Assembly: GCA_001602645.1 (NCBI GenBank) | Contig: LUYE01000003.1 | Span: forward strand, 1-64,000 | Length of the DNA stretch: 64,000 bases | Source of the DNA: Methanosarcinales archaeon Methan_01 | Lineage (GTDB): Archaea; Halobacteriota; Methanosarcinia; Methanotrichales; Methanotrichaceae | Direction of reading: 5' to 3' | Shown here: one piece after another, positions 27,275 through 36,548 of the stretch | How positions within the stretch are numbered: position 1 is the first letter of the stretch | How the letters are laid out: every line of letters begins with the position of its first letter | Notes under the pieces: model-generated | Databases searched by the model: none | Seen by the model: only the letters and a program-made list of their open reading frames with translations | Told to the model about the DNA's origin: nothing | Made by a program: the position numbers and the translations under genes

Positions 27275-29197
27275 TCAGAGGATCTTGCTTGGGGTAGGGA
27301 TCGTCTCGGGGAGGACGATCCCCAGCTTCTTCTCCGCAGCAAACTTCTTCAGCTTCTCGAGGAGCTTCGGCTTTTGGCCCGAGAAGCTGTACTCGAAGAC
27401 CTCGCTGATGGAGGTTACGGGGATGATCTTGATCCTGTCCTTGAAGGTCTCGTCGATGAGGACGTCCCCCTCGTTCGACTTGGGGATGAGGACGGTGGTG
27501 ATCCCGGCCTGGGCCGCCGCCTCGATCTTCTGGGTGACGCCTCCGACGGGGAGAACGTCTCCCCTCACCGATAAAGACCCCGTCATCGCTATGTTCTGCT
27601 TGATGGGGACGCTCTCGAGGGCGGATATAACCGCCGTCGCTATCGATATGGAGGCGCTGTCCCCCTCGACCCCCTCGTAGGTCCCTATGAACTGGATGTG
27701 GACGTCTTTATTGGTGATGTCCTCGCCGAGGAACTTCTTTATCAGAGCTGAGACGTTCTGTACCGCCTCTTTTGCGATCTCCTGGAGCCGGCCGGTGGCG
27801 ATCACCTTCCCCTCCTCCTTCGACTGGGCTGGGGTGACCTCGGCCATGATGGGAAGAACAATCCCGGAGTCGCCGACGACGGCGAGGCCGTTGACCCTGC
27901 CGATCTCGGCTCCGGAGTTCTTGAACATGCTGTAGTCCTTCCTCCTCTCCAGGTACATGTCGGCGAGCTGCTGCTCTACGGACCGGGCCATCTTCTTCGC
28001 CTCGAGGACGTGTCTCATCTCGGTGAGGACCGCCCCCTCGGACCGGGCGACGTCGCCGGCGACCCGGATCAGGCCGCCGAGGTCCCGCAGGAGGAGGGTG
28101 AGGTGGCCCTTCCTCCCGGATCGCCTCTTCGCCTCCCGGACGATCTCGGCGACGGCGTCCCTGGTGAAGTGGGGGATCTTCCCGTCCCGGTTCACCTCCT
28201 GGGCGACGAATCGGACGAGCTTCTCCCGGTTCTCGACGGTGTCGTCCATGGTGTCCCTCATGTAGACCTCATAGCCGTACCCCTTGATCCGAGACCGCAA
28301 GGCAGGATGCATCCCCGCCATGGCATCGAGGTTTCCAGCGGCTATCATGACGAAGTCGCATGGCACGGGGTCGGTCCTGACGAGGGCCCCGGAGGACCGC
28401 TCGCTCTGGCCGGTGATGGGGTACTCCCCCTCCTGGAGAGAGGTGAGGAGGCTCTGCTGAGACTCCAGCCGAAGGGTGTTCACCTCGTCGATGAAGAGGA
28501 CGCCCTTGTGGGCCCGGTGGATGGCGCCGCTCTCGACCCGATCGTGGCTCGGGGTCTCGAGGCCTCCGGACTGGAAGGGGTCGTGCCGGACGTCGCCGAG
28601 AAGGGCTCCGGCGTGGGCCCCCGTGGCGTCGACGTAAGGGGCCTTCTTCTGTTTGCTGTTGTCCACGAGGAGCTTCGGCACCATCGAGTCGTCCTTGGGG
28701 ATGAGGTACCGCATGGTGAGGAATATCAGGGCGGCGGCGATGATCCCGAAGAGGAGCTGGCCCATGTAGTAGGCGTAAACGAGGAGGCCCATCATGATCA
28801 GCATGAAGAACATGTTCCTGGTCTGGGTCTTCTTCCGCGCCTCCATCTTGTGGGCATCGACTATCTGTCTCCCCCTCCCAGCCGGGACCACCCGGATCTT
28901 GGGATTGTTGTTCTCCTCGGGGTTGTGGTAGACGAGAACGTCCTGGAGGTCCTCTACGGGGAGTAGCTCGCTCATGGCTTTTCCCAGCATCGATTTGCCC
29001 GTGCCCGGGGAGCCGATCAACATCACGTGGCGACGCTGGTGAGCGGCCTTCCTGATCACCTCCACCGCCTCATCCTGGCCGATCACCTGATCGATCAGGC
29101 TCTCGGGAACCTTGACGGTGCTGGTGTCTTCGAACTCGGTGCTGCCCAACAGATCCTTCTTCTCATCGTCCAACAAAATATCGGCCCTCTCGACCAT
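27275..29197 (-). CDS. lonB: Archaeal membrane-anchored ATP-dependent protease LonB
   Basis: ATG 29197 is preferred to TTG 29239 because a TATA box (gttatatagg) lies between the two, about 20 bases before the ATG. The protein has AAA+ Walker A GSPGTGKS, then an inserted membrane anchor of two helices (MFFMLIMMGLLVYAYYMGQLLFGIIAAALIFLTM), the typical LonB feature. Walker B GVLFIDEVNT and sensor AAGNLDAM follow. The C-terminal protease domain has the catalytic Ser in EGDSASISIA and Lys in PVGGVTQKIEAAAQAG. It degrades abnormal or regulatory proteins at the inner membrane. It lies 49 bases after a CDC48 paralogue on the same strand. Confidence 0.96.
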   Translation of the reverse strand: MVERADILLDDEKKDLLGSTEFEDTSTVKVPESLIDQVIGQDEAVEVIRKAAHQRRHVMLIGSPGTGKSMLGKAMSELLPVEDLQDVLVYHNPEENNNPKIRVVPAGRGRQIVDAHKMEARKKTQTRNMFFMLIMMGLLVYAYYMGQLLFGIIAAALIFLTMRYLIPKDDSMVPKLLVDNSKQKKAPYVDATGAHAGALLGDVRHDPFQSGGLETPSHDRVESGAIHRAHKGVLFIDEVNTLRLESQQSLLTSLQEGEYPITGQSERSSGALVRTDPVPCDFVMIAAGNLDAMAGMHPALRSRIKGYGYEVYMRDTMDDTVENREKLVRFVAQEVNRDGKIPHFTRDAVAEIVREAKRRSGRKGHLTLLLRDLGGLIRVAGDVARSEGAVLTEMRHVLEAKKMARSVEQQLADMYLERRKDYSMFKNSGAEIGRVNGLAVVGDSGIVLPIMAEVTPAQSKEEGKVIATGRLQEIAKEAVQNVSALIKKFLGEDITNKDVHIQFIGTYEGVEGDSASISIATAVISALESVPIKQNIAMTGSLSVRGDVLPVGGVTQKIEAAAQAGITTVLIPKSNEGDVLIDETFKDRIKIIPVTSISEVFEYSFSGQKPKLLEKLKKFAAEKKLGIVLPETIPTPSKIL

Positions 29198-29230
29198 AGG
29201 TGAACCTTCTAGCCTATATAACTGATGCTG
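29198..29230 (-). promoter_or_regulatory. TATA-box promoter of lonB
   Basis: Read on the minus strand, cagttatataggctagaaggttcacct leads into the ATG at 29197. The tatata element sits at the distance expected for a nearly leaderless transcript. It lies in the 49-bp gap after the CDC48 paralogue, so lonB can be transcribed on its own even if read-through from upstream also occurs. Confidence 0.55.
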
Positions 29231-29246
29231 GATCGTCAATTCGCCT

Positions 29247-31409
29247 TTACACCTCGAAATCCTTCATCAACCCCTGGTAATCCGCCGCCATCTCCGGGGT
29301 CAGGTGAGGCTTCACCCTATCGAAGGCCTCCCGGAAGTGCCGCCCTTCCACCAGGACCCCCTCGAGGATCAGCTCCTCTCGCCTCATCCCGGGGATGATC
29401 TTCTCCCTCAGGGCGATCATCCCCGCCTCCCGGCAGAGGGTCTCGACGTCAGCGCCGGTCCACCCCTCCGTCATCCCCGCGAGGGCGGAAGCGGAGACGT
29501 CCCCGGCGAGGGGCATCCCTGAGAGGTGTATCTCGAATATCCGCTCCCGAGCCTCCCGGTCCGGCATCGGGATCCTGATCAAACGATCGAACCTCCCCGG
29601 TCGGAGGAGAGAGGGATCCAAGAGGTCCGGCCGGTTGGTGGCGGCGAGGACGACGACGTCCTTCAGCTCTACTACGCCGTCGAGCTCCGTCAGAAACTGG
29701 CTCACCACCCTCTCCGTGGCGTGGGAGTCGAGGCCCGAGCCCCTGGCGGGGACGACAGAGTCGACCTCGTCGAAGAATATGAGGGATGGTGCCGCATGCT
29801 TCGCCTTCCGGAAGACCTCTCTCACCGCCCGCTCCGACTCGCCGACCCACTTGGAGAGGAGTTCGGGGCCCTTCACCGATATGAAGTTCACCCCGGTCTC
29901 GGTGGCGACGGCCTTGGCGAGGAGGGTCTTTCCCGTCCCAGGAGGGCCGAAGAGGAGGACGCCCCGGGGCGGCCTGATCCCAATAGAGGTGAAGGCCTCG
30001 GGGTACTTGAGGGGCCACTCCACCGCCTCCACCAGCTCTTCCTTAGCCCGGTCCAGGCCGCCGACCTGGTCCCAGTGGACCTCCGCCATCTCCACGAAGA
30101 CCTCCCGCATGGCGGAGGGCTCGATCATCTTCAGGGCGAACCTGAAGTCCTCCTCCGCCACCACCAGACCCTCCAGAACCCGGATAGGTATCGCCTCCTC
30201 GGAGTCGAGGTCGGGGATGAGCCTGTTTAAGGTGTGCATCGCCGCCTCCTTGCAGAGGGAGGCGAGGTCGGCTCCGACGAAGCCATGGGTCCTCTCGGCG
30301 ATCTCCTCCAGGTCCACATTCTCCGCCAAGGGCATCCCTCGGGTGTGGACGTAGAGGATCTCGAGCCTTCCATTCTTGTCGGGGATCCCGATCTCCATCT
30401 CCCGATCGAATCGCCCCCCCCGCCGGATCGCCGGGTCGAGGGAGTTGGGCCGGTTGGTGGCGGCGATGACGATCACCTCGCCCCGAGAGGCGAGGCCGTC
30501 CATGAGGGAGAGGAGCTGGGCCACGACCCTCCGTTCCAGGTCCCCCGCCACCTCCTCCCTCTTCGGGGCTATCGAGTCGATCTCATCGATGAAGACGATG
30601 GACGGGGCGGTCCTCTCCGCCTCCTCGAAGATCTCCCGGAGCCTCTTCTCCGACTCGCCGTAGAACTTGGAGGTGATCTCCGGACCGCTGATGCTGATGA
30701 AGTTCGCCTCCGTCTCGCTAGCCACCGCCCGAGCGATGAGGGTCTTCCCCGTCCCTGGCGGGCCGAAGAGGAGGAGGCCTTGGGGGGGCCTTATCCCCAG
30801 CCGCTCGAAGAGCTCGGGGTGACGGAGTGGGAGCTCGATCATCTCCCGGACCATCCTGATCTCTTCCGCGAGGCCTCCGATGTCCTCGTAGGAGACGTCC
30901 CTCACCGCCATCTCCTCCAGGGTATCCTTCAGGATTTTTATCTCCGTCTCGGCAGCCACGACCACCGGCCCCTTCGGGGCGGTGCTCACCACGACGAAGC
31001 CGAGGGCTGACGAGATCATCTCGATCTTCAGCTGCTCCCCCTTCACGATCGGCCTGCCGAGAAGGATCCGGAGGAGGTACTGGGGGCCTCCGACGAGCCT
31101 CGTCCTGCTGGTGGGGGCAACGACGATCCTGGTGGCGGGCCTAGCCTCGCTCTTCTGGACGGTCACCCGATCGTCTATCCCGACGCCAAGGTTGCTCCGG
31201 AGGTTCCCGTCTATCCTGATCACGTCCTTCGCCTCCTTCGGCGAGGCCTGCCAGGCGACGGCGTAGATCGTCCTCTTCCCCTGGATCTCCACCACCCCGC
31301 CACCTTCGACGCCGAGATCGCTGATCAGATCCTGAGCTAATCTCGCGATCCCCCGGCCGACGTCCCGGTGATAGGCCTCCGCCACCCTGAGAGTTGTGGT
31401 CATGGTCAT
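29247..31409 (-). CDS. CDC48/VCP-type AAA+ ATPase, second paralogue
   Basis: ATG 31409 (or 31403) is chosen; the ORF start at 31481 would run into the regulator gene and lacks homology. The protein of about 720 aa has the N-domain ([26 protein letters not shown]), D1 with [17 protein letters not shown] near residue 213 and [15 protein letters not shown], and D2 with [17 protein letters not shown] near 486 and [15 protein letters not shown]. It is clearly related to, but diverged from, the copy at 1950-4109. It is placed between an ArsR-like regulator (22-base gap) and LonB, suggesting co-regulation with proteolysis. The C-terminus has no HbYX proteasome motif. Confidence 0.95.
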   Translation of the reverse strand: MTMTTTLRVAEAYHRDVGRGIARLAQDLISDLGVEGGGVVEIQGKRTIYAVAWQASPKEAKDVIRIDGNLRSNLGVGIDDRVTVQKSEARPATRIVVAPTSRTRLVGGPQYLLRILLGRPIVKGEQLKIEMISSALGFVVVSTAPKGPVVVAAETEIKILKDTLEEMAVRDVSYEDIGGLAEEIRMVREMIELPLRHPELFERLGIRPPQGLLLFGPPGTGKTLIARAVASETEANFISISGPEITSKFYGESEKRLREIFEEAERTAPSIVFIDEIDSIAPKREEVAGDLERRVVAQLLSLMDGLASRGEVIVIAATNRPNSLDPAIRRGGRFDREMEIGIPDKNGRLEILYVHTRGMPLAENVDLEEIAERTHGFVGADLASLCKEAAMHTLNRLIPDLDSEEAIPIRVLEGLVVAEEDFRFALKMIEPSAMREVFVEMAEVHWDQVGGLDRAKEELVEAVEWPLKYPEAFTSIGIRPPRGVLLFGPPGTGKTLLAKAVATETGVNFISVKGPELLSKWVGESERAVREVFRKAKHAAPSLIFFDEVDSVVPARGSGLDSHATERVVSQFLTELDGVVELKDVVVLAATNRPDLLDPSLLRPGRFDRLIRIPMPDREARERIFEIHLSGMPLAGDVSASALAGMTEGWTGADVETLCREAGMIALREKIIPGMRREELILEGVLVEGRHFREAFDRVKPHLTPEMAADYQGLMKDFEV

Positions 31410-31431
31410 GCTGATCGAGATCCGAAATCGG

Positions 31432-32118
31432 TCATATCGTCCAAAGCTCGCCCCGCTTTTGAACCTTCCCCTGGGCTGCAAGATCCCTCAGCTTCTCCTC
31501 GACGACCGGAGCGGGGATCCCAAGCCTTCTCGCCAGGGCCCCCGCACCGGATTCGCCGGAGACGAGGACGGTGAGAATCTCCGCCTCCATCTCGTCGGAG
31601 GCGAACTCCCCGATCAGCCCCGTAGCGAGCCGCCTCACCACCATCTCCTCGGAGGCGATCTCCTCCAAAAGCCCCCTCAGCCGAAGCCTCTCCACCTCCA
31701 GCTCCCGGAGGTGCGAGCAGACCTCCTCCAGCTCCGGGGGTCGGACAGCGCCCCTGACCGATCCGACCGGAGCCTTGGGACCCGACGAGACCCGGCTCGC
31801 CCCCTCGACGGCCCTTGTAGGCTCCGGCCTTACAAGAGGCCGAGGGCGGTAGGTCCTGATACCGTAGGAATGGGGGGAGAAGGCGACCTCGAGGACGACG
31901 TTCTCGGCGATCCTGAAGTACTTCCGGCGCCGGTCGTCCCGGTAGCACTCGACTAGCCCCGCCCGCTCCAGCATCTCCAGGTGGTCTATCACCGCCTTGG
32001 GACCGAGGTCGAGCCGCTTGGCCATCTCGTTGAAGTAGAAGGGGCGGCAGGAGAGGAGCTGGAGGATCCTTCTGCGGTTCTCGTTCCCCAGTATGTCCAG
32101 AATCTCCACGGGATCCAA
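31432..32118 (-). CDS. ArsR-like winged-helix transcriptional regulator
   Basis: The 228-aa protein starts at TTG. Its first 80 residues are a winged helix: [70 protein letters not shown], with the recognition helix near [14 protein letters not shown] linker rich in Pro/Arg is followed by a coiled coil ([30 protein letters not shown]) and a second helical module ([46 protein letters not shown]) that looks like another HTH. It is first in the minus-strand group with CDC48 and LonB and may control that group; the signal sensed is unknown. Confidence 0.88.
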   Translation of the reverse strand: MDPVEILDILGNENRRRILQLLSCRPFYFNEMAKRLDLGPKAVIDHLEMLERAGLVECYRDDRRRKYFRIAENVVLEVAFSPHSYGIRTYRPRPLVRPEPTRAVEGASRVSSGPKAPVGSVRGAVRPPELEEVCSHLRELEVERLRLRGLLEEIASEEMVVRRLATGLIGEFASDEMEAEILTVLVSGESGAGALARRLGIPAPVVEEKLRDLAAQGKVQKRGELWTI

Positions 32119-32271
32119 AACGAAGCCTCAAAAGGTAATTATTGATTAGTAACCACAGGTGAATATAAATCTTTCGTCGATGGTCGATGGTAATCGAACG
32201 CCCCGGATCTTATGGCGGGATCCGGCGGCAGCATCGGGACCCGTGCTGGCGATCTGGAAATGAGATGATAT

Positions 32272-33585
32272 CTATTGGCCATATTCTCCATCGGGCCTAT
32301 TCAGGGGCGTGATCAACAGCTTATCGACTCGGTTGGAATCCATGTCCACGACCTCAAAGCGGAGATCGCCCCATTCGAAGTGGTCGCCGGAGGAGGGTAT
32401 CCTCTCAAACTGCGTCATGGCAAACCCGCCGAGGGTCTGGTAGACCCCCGCGTCCTCCTCGGGCATCTTCTCTACGTCGAAGTTCTCTTTGAAGTCGTCT
32501 ATCGAGATCATGCCATCCACGAGCCAAGAGCCGTCTCCCCTCTGGATTATCGAGGGCTCCGTCAGCTCGTCTATGTTAGGAATATCCCCTACTATCGCCT
32601 CCAGAAGGTCTGTTAGGGTGACGACCCCCTCCACCTCGCCATACTCGTCGACGACGATCGCGAGGTGTATCCCCGTCTCCTTGAACCGCTCAAGGACCTT
32701 CAGCCCCCTCATGCTCTCGGGTACGAAGAGCGCCGGGAAGAGCACCCCATCGAACTGGACCTTCTCGACCCCTTCCGTCCTGAAGAGGAGATCTTTGGCG
32801 TGGACGACCCCCATGACGTTGTCCAGATCGACATTGCAGACGGGAAATAGGGTGTAAGCCCTTCCGGATACCTTCTCCTTGATCGTATCGGGAGTGTCGC
32901 TCGCGTCAAGCCAGACGATCTCCGACCTCGGGGTCATCAGGGTTGCAGCCTTCCGGTCTCTGAGCCTAAATACCCTATCGACCATCTCCTTCTCCGCCTC
33001 CTCGAAGACTCCAGCCCCGGCTCCGAGGTCGATCAAGATCTTTATCTCCTCCTCGGTGACGGGGGGGCCGTTGTTCGGCCTTATGCCGAGAGCCCTGATG
33101 ACGACGTTCGTCGAGCCACTGAGGAGGAAGACTAGGGGGGCCGCCGCCCTGGAGAATAATCTGAGGGGCGCTGCAACGATGGATGCGATCCTCTCCGGGT
33201 CGTTCAACGCCACCCTCTTCGGGACCAGCTCCCCCAGGATCAGCATCGCATACGTTATCCCGATGACGACGATCCCGACGCTGAGGAAGACGCTGTGAGA
33301 GGCGAGGGCCGGAACCGCCTCCAACCAGCCGGCGAGCTCCTTTGCTACCGTCGCCCCGCCGTAGGCCCCAGCCAGGGTCCCGACTAGGGTTATCCCGATC
33401 TGGATCGTTGATAGGAAGGCCGTCGGCTCCTCAGCGAGGTCGAGGGCCACCTCCGCCCCCCCATCTCCCCCCTCCGCCAGCTCCTGGAGCCGGGACCTTC
33501 TGGAGGATACGACAGCGATCTCGGACATGGCGAAGAGGCCGTTGACGATTATCAGCAAAATTATGACGACGATCTCGAAGTTCAT
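32272..33585 (-). CDS. CorC/HlyC family CBS-domain membrane protein (DUF21)
   Basis: The 437-aa protein has the full family order. The N-terminal DUF21/CNNM membrane domain covers about residues 1-195 (MNFEIVVIILLIIVNGLFAMSEIAVVSSRRSRLQELAEGG, GEL.PKRVAL). Two CBS repeats follow (ATLMTPRSEIVWLDASDTPDTI...YTLFPVCN, and LKVLERFKETGIHLAIVVDEYGEVEGVVTLTDLLEAIVGDI), then a C-terminal CorC/HlyC domain (GSWLVDGMISIDDFKENF...YQTLGGFAM). The family is tied to magnesium or cobalt efflux and adenosine-nucleotide sensing. It stands alone between the regulator gene and htpX. Confidence 0.94.
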   Translation of the reverse strand: MNFEIVVIILLIIVNGLFAMSEIAVVSSRRSRLQELAEGGDGGAEVALDLAEEPTAFLSTIQIGITLVGTLAGAYGGATVAKELAGWLEAVPALASHSVFLSVGIVVIGITYAMLILGELVPKRVALNDPERIASIVAAPLRLFSRAAAPLVFLLSGSTNVVIRALGIRPNNGPPVTEEEIKILIDLGAGAGVFEEAEKEMVDRVFRLRDRKAATLMTPRSEIVWLDASDTPDTIKEKVSGRAYTLFPVCNVDLDNVMGVVHAKDLLFRTEGVEKVQFDGVLFPALFVPESMRGLKVLERFKETGIHLAIVVDEYGEVEGVVTLTDLLEAIVGDIPNIDELTEPSIIQRGDGSWLVDGMISIDDFKENFDVEKMPEEDAGVYQTLGGFAMTQFERIPSSGDHFEWGDLRFEVVDMDSNRVDKLLITPLNRPDGEYGQ

Positions 33586-33690
33586 GAAAGGACGCTCTTT
33601 CCCCGGAGTTCAGCCGCTCATAACTTTATATTTTGCGTTCTCCAATGATGGGATAAAAATAAAATTGAGGATGAGGCTATGACGCCCCGG

Positions 33691-34548
33691 CTACTGCATC
33701 GCAGAGAGGCGCGCGATCCTCTCCTCAGTGCTGGGGTGGGTCGAGAAGAGGGATGCGAGCTTCTTCCCCTTGAGGGGGTTGACGATGAACATGTGGGCAG
33801 TCGAGGGGTTGACGTCGGCCTGAACCCTCCCTGAGGCCCCCTCCAGCTTAGAGAGGGCGCTCGCGAGAGCCATAGGCCTTCCGCAGAGCTCCGCCCCCCC
33901 GGCGTCGGCCCCAAACTCCCGAGACCTCGATATCGCCATCTGGATGATCATGGCCGCTATCGGCGCCAGGATCGCCATGGCGATGACCCCGACGATGTTT
34001 CCGCCGTCGTCGTCGTTCCCGCCGAAGATGAGGGACCACTGGGCCATGTTGGCGACGAAGGTGATCACCCCGGCGATGGTGGCGGCGACGGAGCTGATGA
34101 GGGTATCCCTGTTCCTGACGTGGGATAGCTCGTGGGCCATCACCGCCTCCAGCTCGTCTCTATCCAGGATCCTCATGATCCCGGTGGTCGCCGCCACAGC
34201 GGCGTGGGAGGGGTTCCTCCCGGTCGCAAAGGCGTTGGGCATGGGGGTGTCGACGATGTAGACCTTCGGCATCGGCATCTGCGCCCGCTCGACCAGCCCC
34301 CGGACGATCCCGTAGAGCCCCGGCGCCTCCGTCGGCGTCACCTCCCTCGCGTGGTACATCTTCAGCACTATTTTGTCGCTGTACCAGTACGACCCCATGT
34401 TCATCACCAGGGAGAGGAGGAGGGCTATCGCCATGCCGCCCCTCCCCCCCAGGGCTCCCCCGATCAGAAGCATCAGCCCCGTGAGGCTGGCCAAAAGTAG
34501 GGCAGTCCTGATTCCGTTCATCATAGTAACGGGATAGTTCCGGCTCAT
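33691..34548 (-). CDS. htpX: HtpX-type M48 membrane zinc metalloprotease
   Basis: The 285-aa protein has two N-terminal helices ([40 protein letters not shown]), the zinc motif [14 protein letters not shown] (HExxH), two more helices and the third ligand region [28 protein letters not shown]. The end [12 protein letters not shown] is typical of HtpX. It cleaves misfolded membrane proteins at the cytoplasmic face. The gene is followed 44 bases upstream by the TPR gene on the same strand. Confidence 0.95.
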   Translation of the reverse strand: MSRNYPVTMMNGIRTALLLASLTGLMLLIGGALGGRGGMAIALLLSLVMNMGSYWYSDKIVLKMYHAREVTPTEAPGLYGIVRGLVERAQMPMPKVYIVDTPMPNAFATGRNPSHAAVAATTGIMRILDRDELEAVMAHELSHVRNRDTLISSVAATIAGVITFVANMAQWSLIFGGNDDDGGNIVGVIAMAILAPIAAMIIQMAISRSREFGADAGGAELCGRPMALASALSKLEGASGRVQADVNPSTAHMFIVNPLKGKKLASLFSTHPSTEERIARLSAMQ

Positions 34549-34592
34549 ACCCCAAATACTTTGCGTCTATCGATTGAGCCTCTGCCATCTCA

Positions 34593-36467
34593 TCAGAACG
34601 CCTGCAGCTCCTGGAGCCTCTGGAGGGCCGCCGCCCTGTTCGCCCTGGCGTCGGCGAAGGCGGGGTCGATCTCCAGGGCCCGGCCGTAGCAGTCGGCCGC
34701 CTCCGAGTAGCGGCCCAAGTTGTAAAAGGCCGCCCCCTTGTTGTTCCAGGCCCGGGCGTGGACGGGGTCGATCTCAATCGTCCTGTTGTACGAATCCAGG
34801 GCCTCCTCGTTCCTCCCCAGGGCGGTGAGGACGACGCCCCGGTTGTTCCACCCCTCGGCGAGGGCGGGGTCCGCCTCCAGGGCCTGGTCTATGGATTCGA
34901 GGGCCTCGTCGATGTTGCCGAGGGTGTAGAGGATCCACCCCCGGTTGTTCCACGCCTCGGCGTGGTCGGGTTCGAGCTCTGCCGCCCGGCTGAAGTGGGC
35001 CAGCGCCTCCTCCGGCCTCCCGGAGGAGTAGGCGAGGATCCCCTTCCTGTACCATGGGGGCTCGTACTCGGGGTCGATCTCGACGGCCCGATCGAAGGCC
35101 TCCACCGCCTCCGCCGTCCTCTTCAGGTCGGAGAGAGCAACCCCCCGGTGGTACCAGGCCTCGGCCCTCTCGGGGTCGACCTCCAGAGCCTTCTCGTAGC
35201 AGATGAGGGCCTCTCCTGGCCGGTTCATTCTGTAGAGGGCGTGCCCCTTGCTGTGCCAGGCTTCGGCGGACGAGGGGTTGACCCGGATCGCCTCGTCGAA
35301 GGCCTTGATGGCATCGAAGTACCGCCCTTCCAGGTAGAGGACGGAGCCCCGGTTGTACCAGGCTATCTCGTAGCCCGGATCGATCTCGACGGCCCGGCCG
35401 TAGCTCTCCAAGGCCTCCTTCTCCCTGCCCAGAGCGGCGAGGGCGGCGCCCCGGTTGTTCCAGGCGAGGGCGAAGGCGGGCTCGACCGCCAGGGCCGAAT
35501 CGTACGCCTCTACCGCCTCCTCGTACCTTTCGAGGTCGTATAGGGTCCTCCCCCGGTTGTACCAGGCGAGGGCGAAGGAGGGATCGATCTCTATAGATCG
35601 GTTGTACGACTCCAGAGCCTCCTCGGAGCGGCCGAGGTTCGCGAGGGCGAGCCCCCGGTTGTTCCAGGCGAGGAGGTAGCCGGGGTCGGCCCGGAGGGCG
35701 GAGTCGAAGCTCTCGACCGCCTCCTCGTACCTCCCCAGGACCCCCAGGACGAGCCCCCTCTCGTTCCAGGCGGCCTTGTCCGCGGGATCGGCCCCGACGG
35801 CCCCGTCCAGCCGGTCGAGGGCCTCCTCCTCCCGCCCCAGGGACCGGAGGAGCTCTGCCGCCCCCTTCCAGGACCCGACGAGGCCCGGGTCGATCGCCAG
35901 GGCAGAGTCGTAGCATTCGAGGGCCTCTTCCACCCTGCCGAGGGCCCGGAGGGCGTTCCCCCGGTTCTGCCACGCCGCCGCAAGCCCCGGGTCAGAGCTG
36001 ATGGCCCGCTCAAAAGAGAGAGCCGCCTCCTCGTACCTCCCGAGGGCCCCCAGGATCAGCCCCCGGTTGTTCCAGGCCTTCTCGTTCACTGGATCGATCG
36101 ATAGAGAGCGGTTGTAGGCCTCGAGGGCCTCATCGACCCTGCCGAGGAAGGAGAGGGCGTTGCCGAGCTCGTACCAGGCGGCGCCGTCGTCCGGATCGAG
36201 CTCTAGGGCCCGCTCGAAGGCCTCGACGGCCATCTCCCGGTCGGTGAGGTTGTAGAGGGCGATCCTCCCCCGGAGGACCCAGGCCTCGGCCTGGTCGGGG
36301 TCGAGGGCGAGGGATCGGTCGAGGGAGGAGAGGGCGAGGTCGATCTCCCCCTCCCGGTGAGAGCGGTTCGCGTCATCAAATAACTCCCGGGCCGACTCGT
36401 CATCCCCCAGGGCGTGGGGGGCCAAGGCGAGGAGCAGCATCAGCAGGAGAAGGACGCCAAGTCTCAT
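34593..36467 (-). CDS. Exported TPR-repeat protein (about 17 repeats)
   Basis: The 624-aa protein begins with a signal peptide (GVLLLLMLLLALAPHALG). The rest is an almost unbroken run of 34-residue TPR units of the type AWNNRGLALANLGRSEEALESYNRSIEIDPSF. About 17 units fit the length. TPR solenoids bind peptides and hold complexes together; the export signal puts this one outside the cell or in the pseudoperiplasm. No catalytic module is present. NRS/NRT sequons within repeats could be N-glycosylated. It is next to a longer protein of the same type. Confidence 0.92.
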   Translation of the reverse strand: MRLGVLLLLMLLLALAPHALGDDESARELFDDANRSHREGEIDLALSSLDRSLALDPDQAEAWVLRGRIALYNLTDREMAVEAFERALELDPDDGAAWYELGNALSFLGRVDEALEAYNRSLSIDPVNEKAWNNRGLILGALGRYEEAALSFERAISSDPGLAAAWQNRGNALRALGRVEEALECYDSALAIDPGLVGSWKGAAELLRSLGREEEALDRLDGAVGADPADKAAWNERGLVLGVLGRYEEAVESFDSALRADPGYLLAWNNRGLALANLGRSEEALESYNRSIEIDPSFALAWYNRGRTLYDLERYEEAVEAYDSALAVEPAFALAWNNRGAALAALGREKEALESYGRAVEIDPGYEIAWYNRGSVLYLEGRYFDAIKAFDEAIRVNPSSAEAWHSKGHALYRMNRPGEALICYEKALEVDPERAEAWYHRGVALSDLKRTAEAVEAFDRAVEIDPEYEPPWYRKGILAYSSGRPEEALAHFSRAAELEPDHAEAWNNRGWILYTLGNIDEALESIDQALEADPALAEGWNNRGVVLTALGRNEEALDSYNRTIEIDPVHARAWNNKGAAFYNLGRYSEAADCYGRALEIDPAFADARANRAAALQRLQELQAF

Positions 36468-36548
36468 GAAGGGCGGGATCTGACTCGCCTCCGATATACC
36501 TTTTGCTGGCCCTCCGCCGATGGGAGGGGAGAGGGGTGCCGTCGGCGG

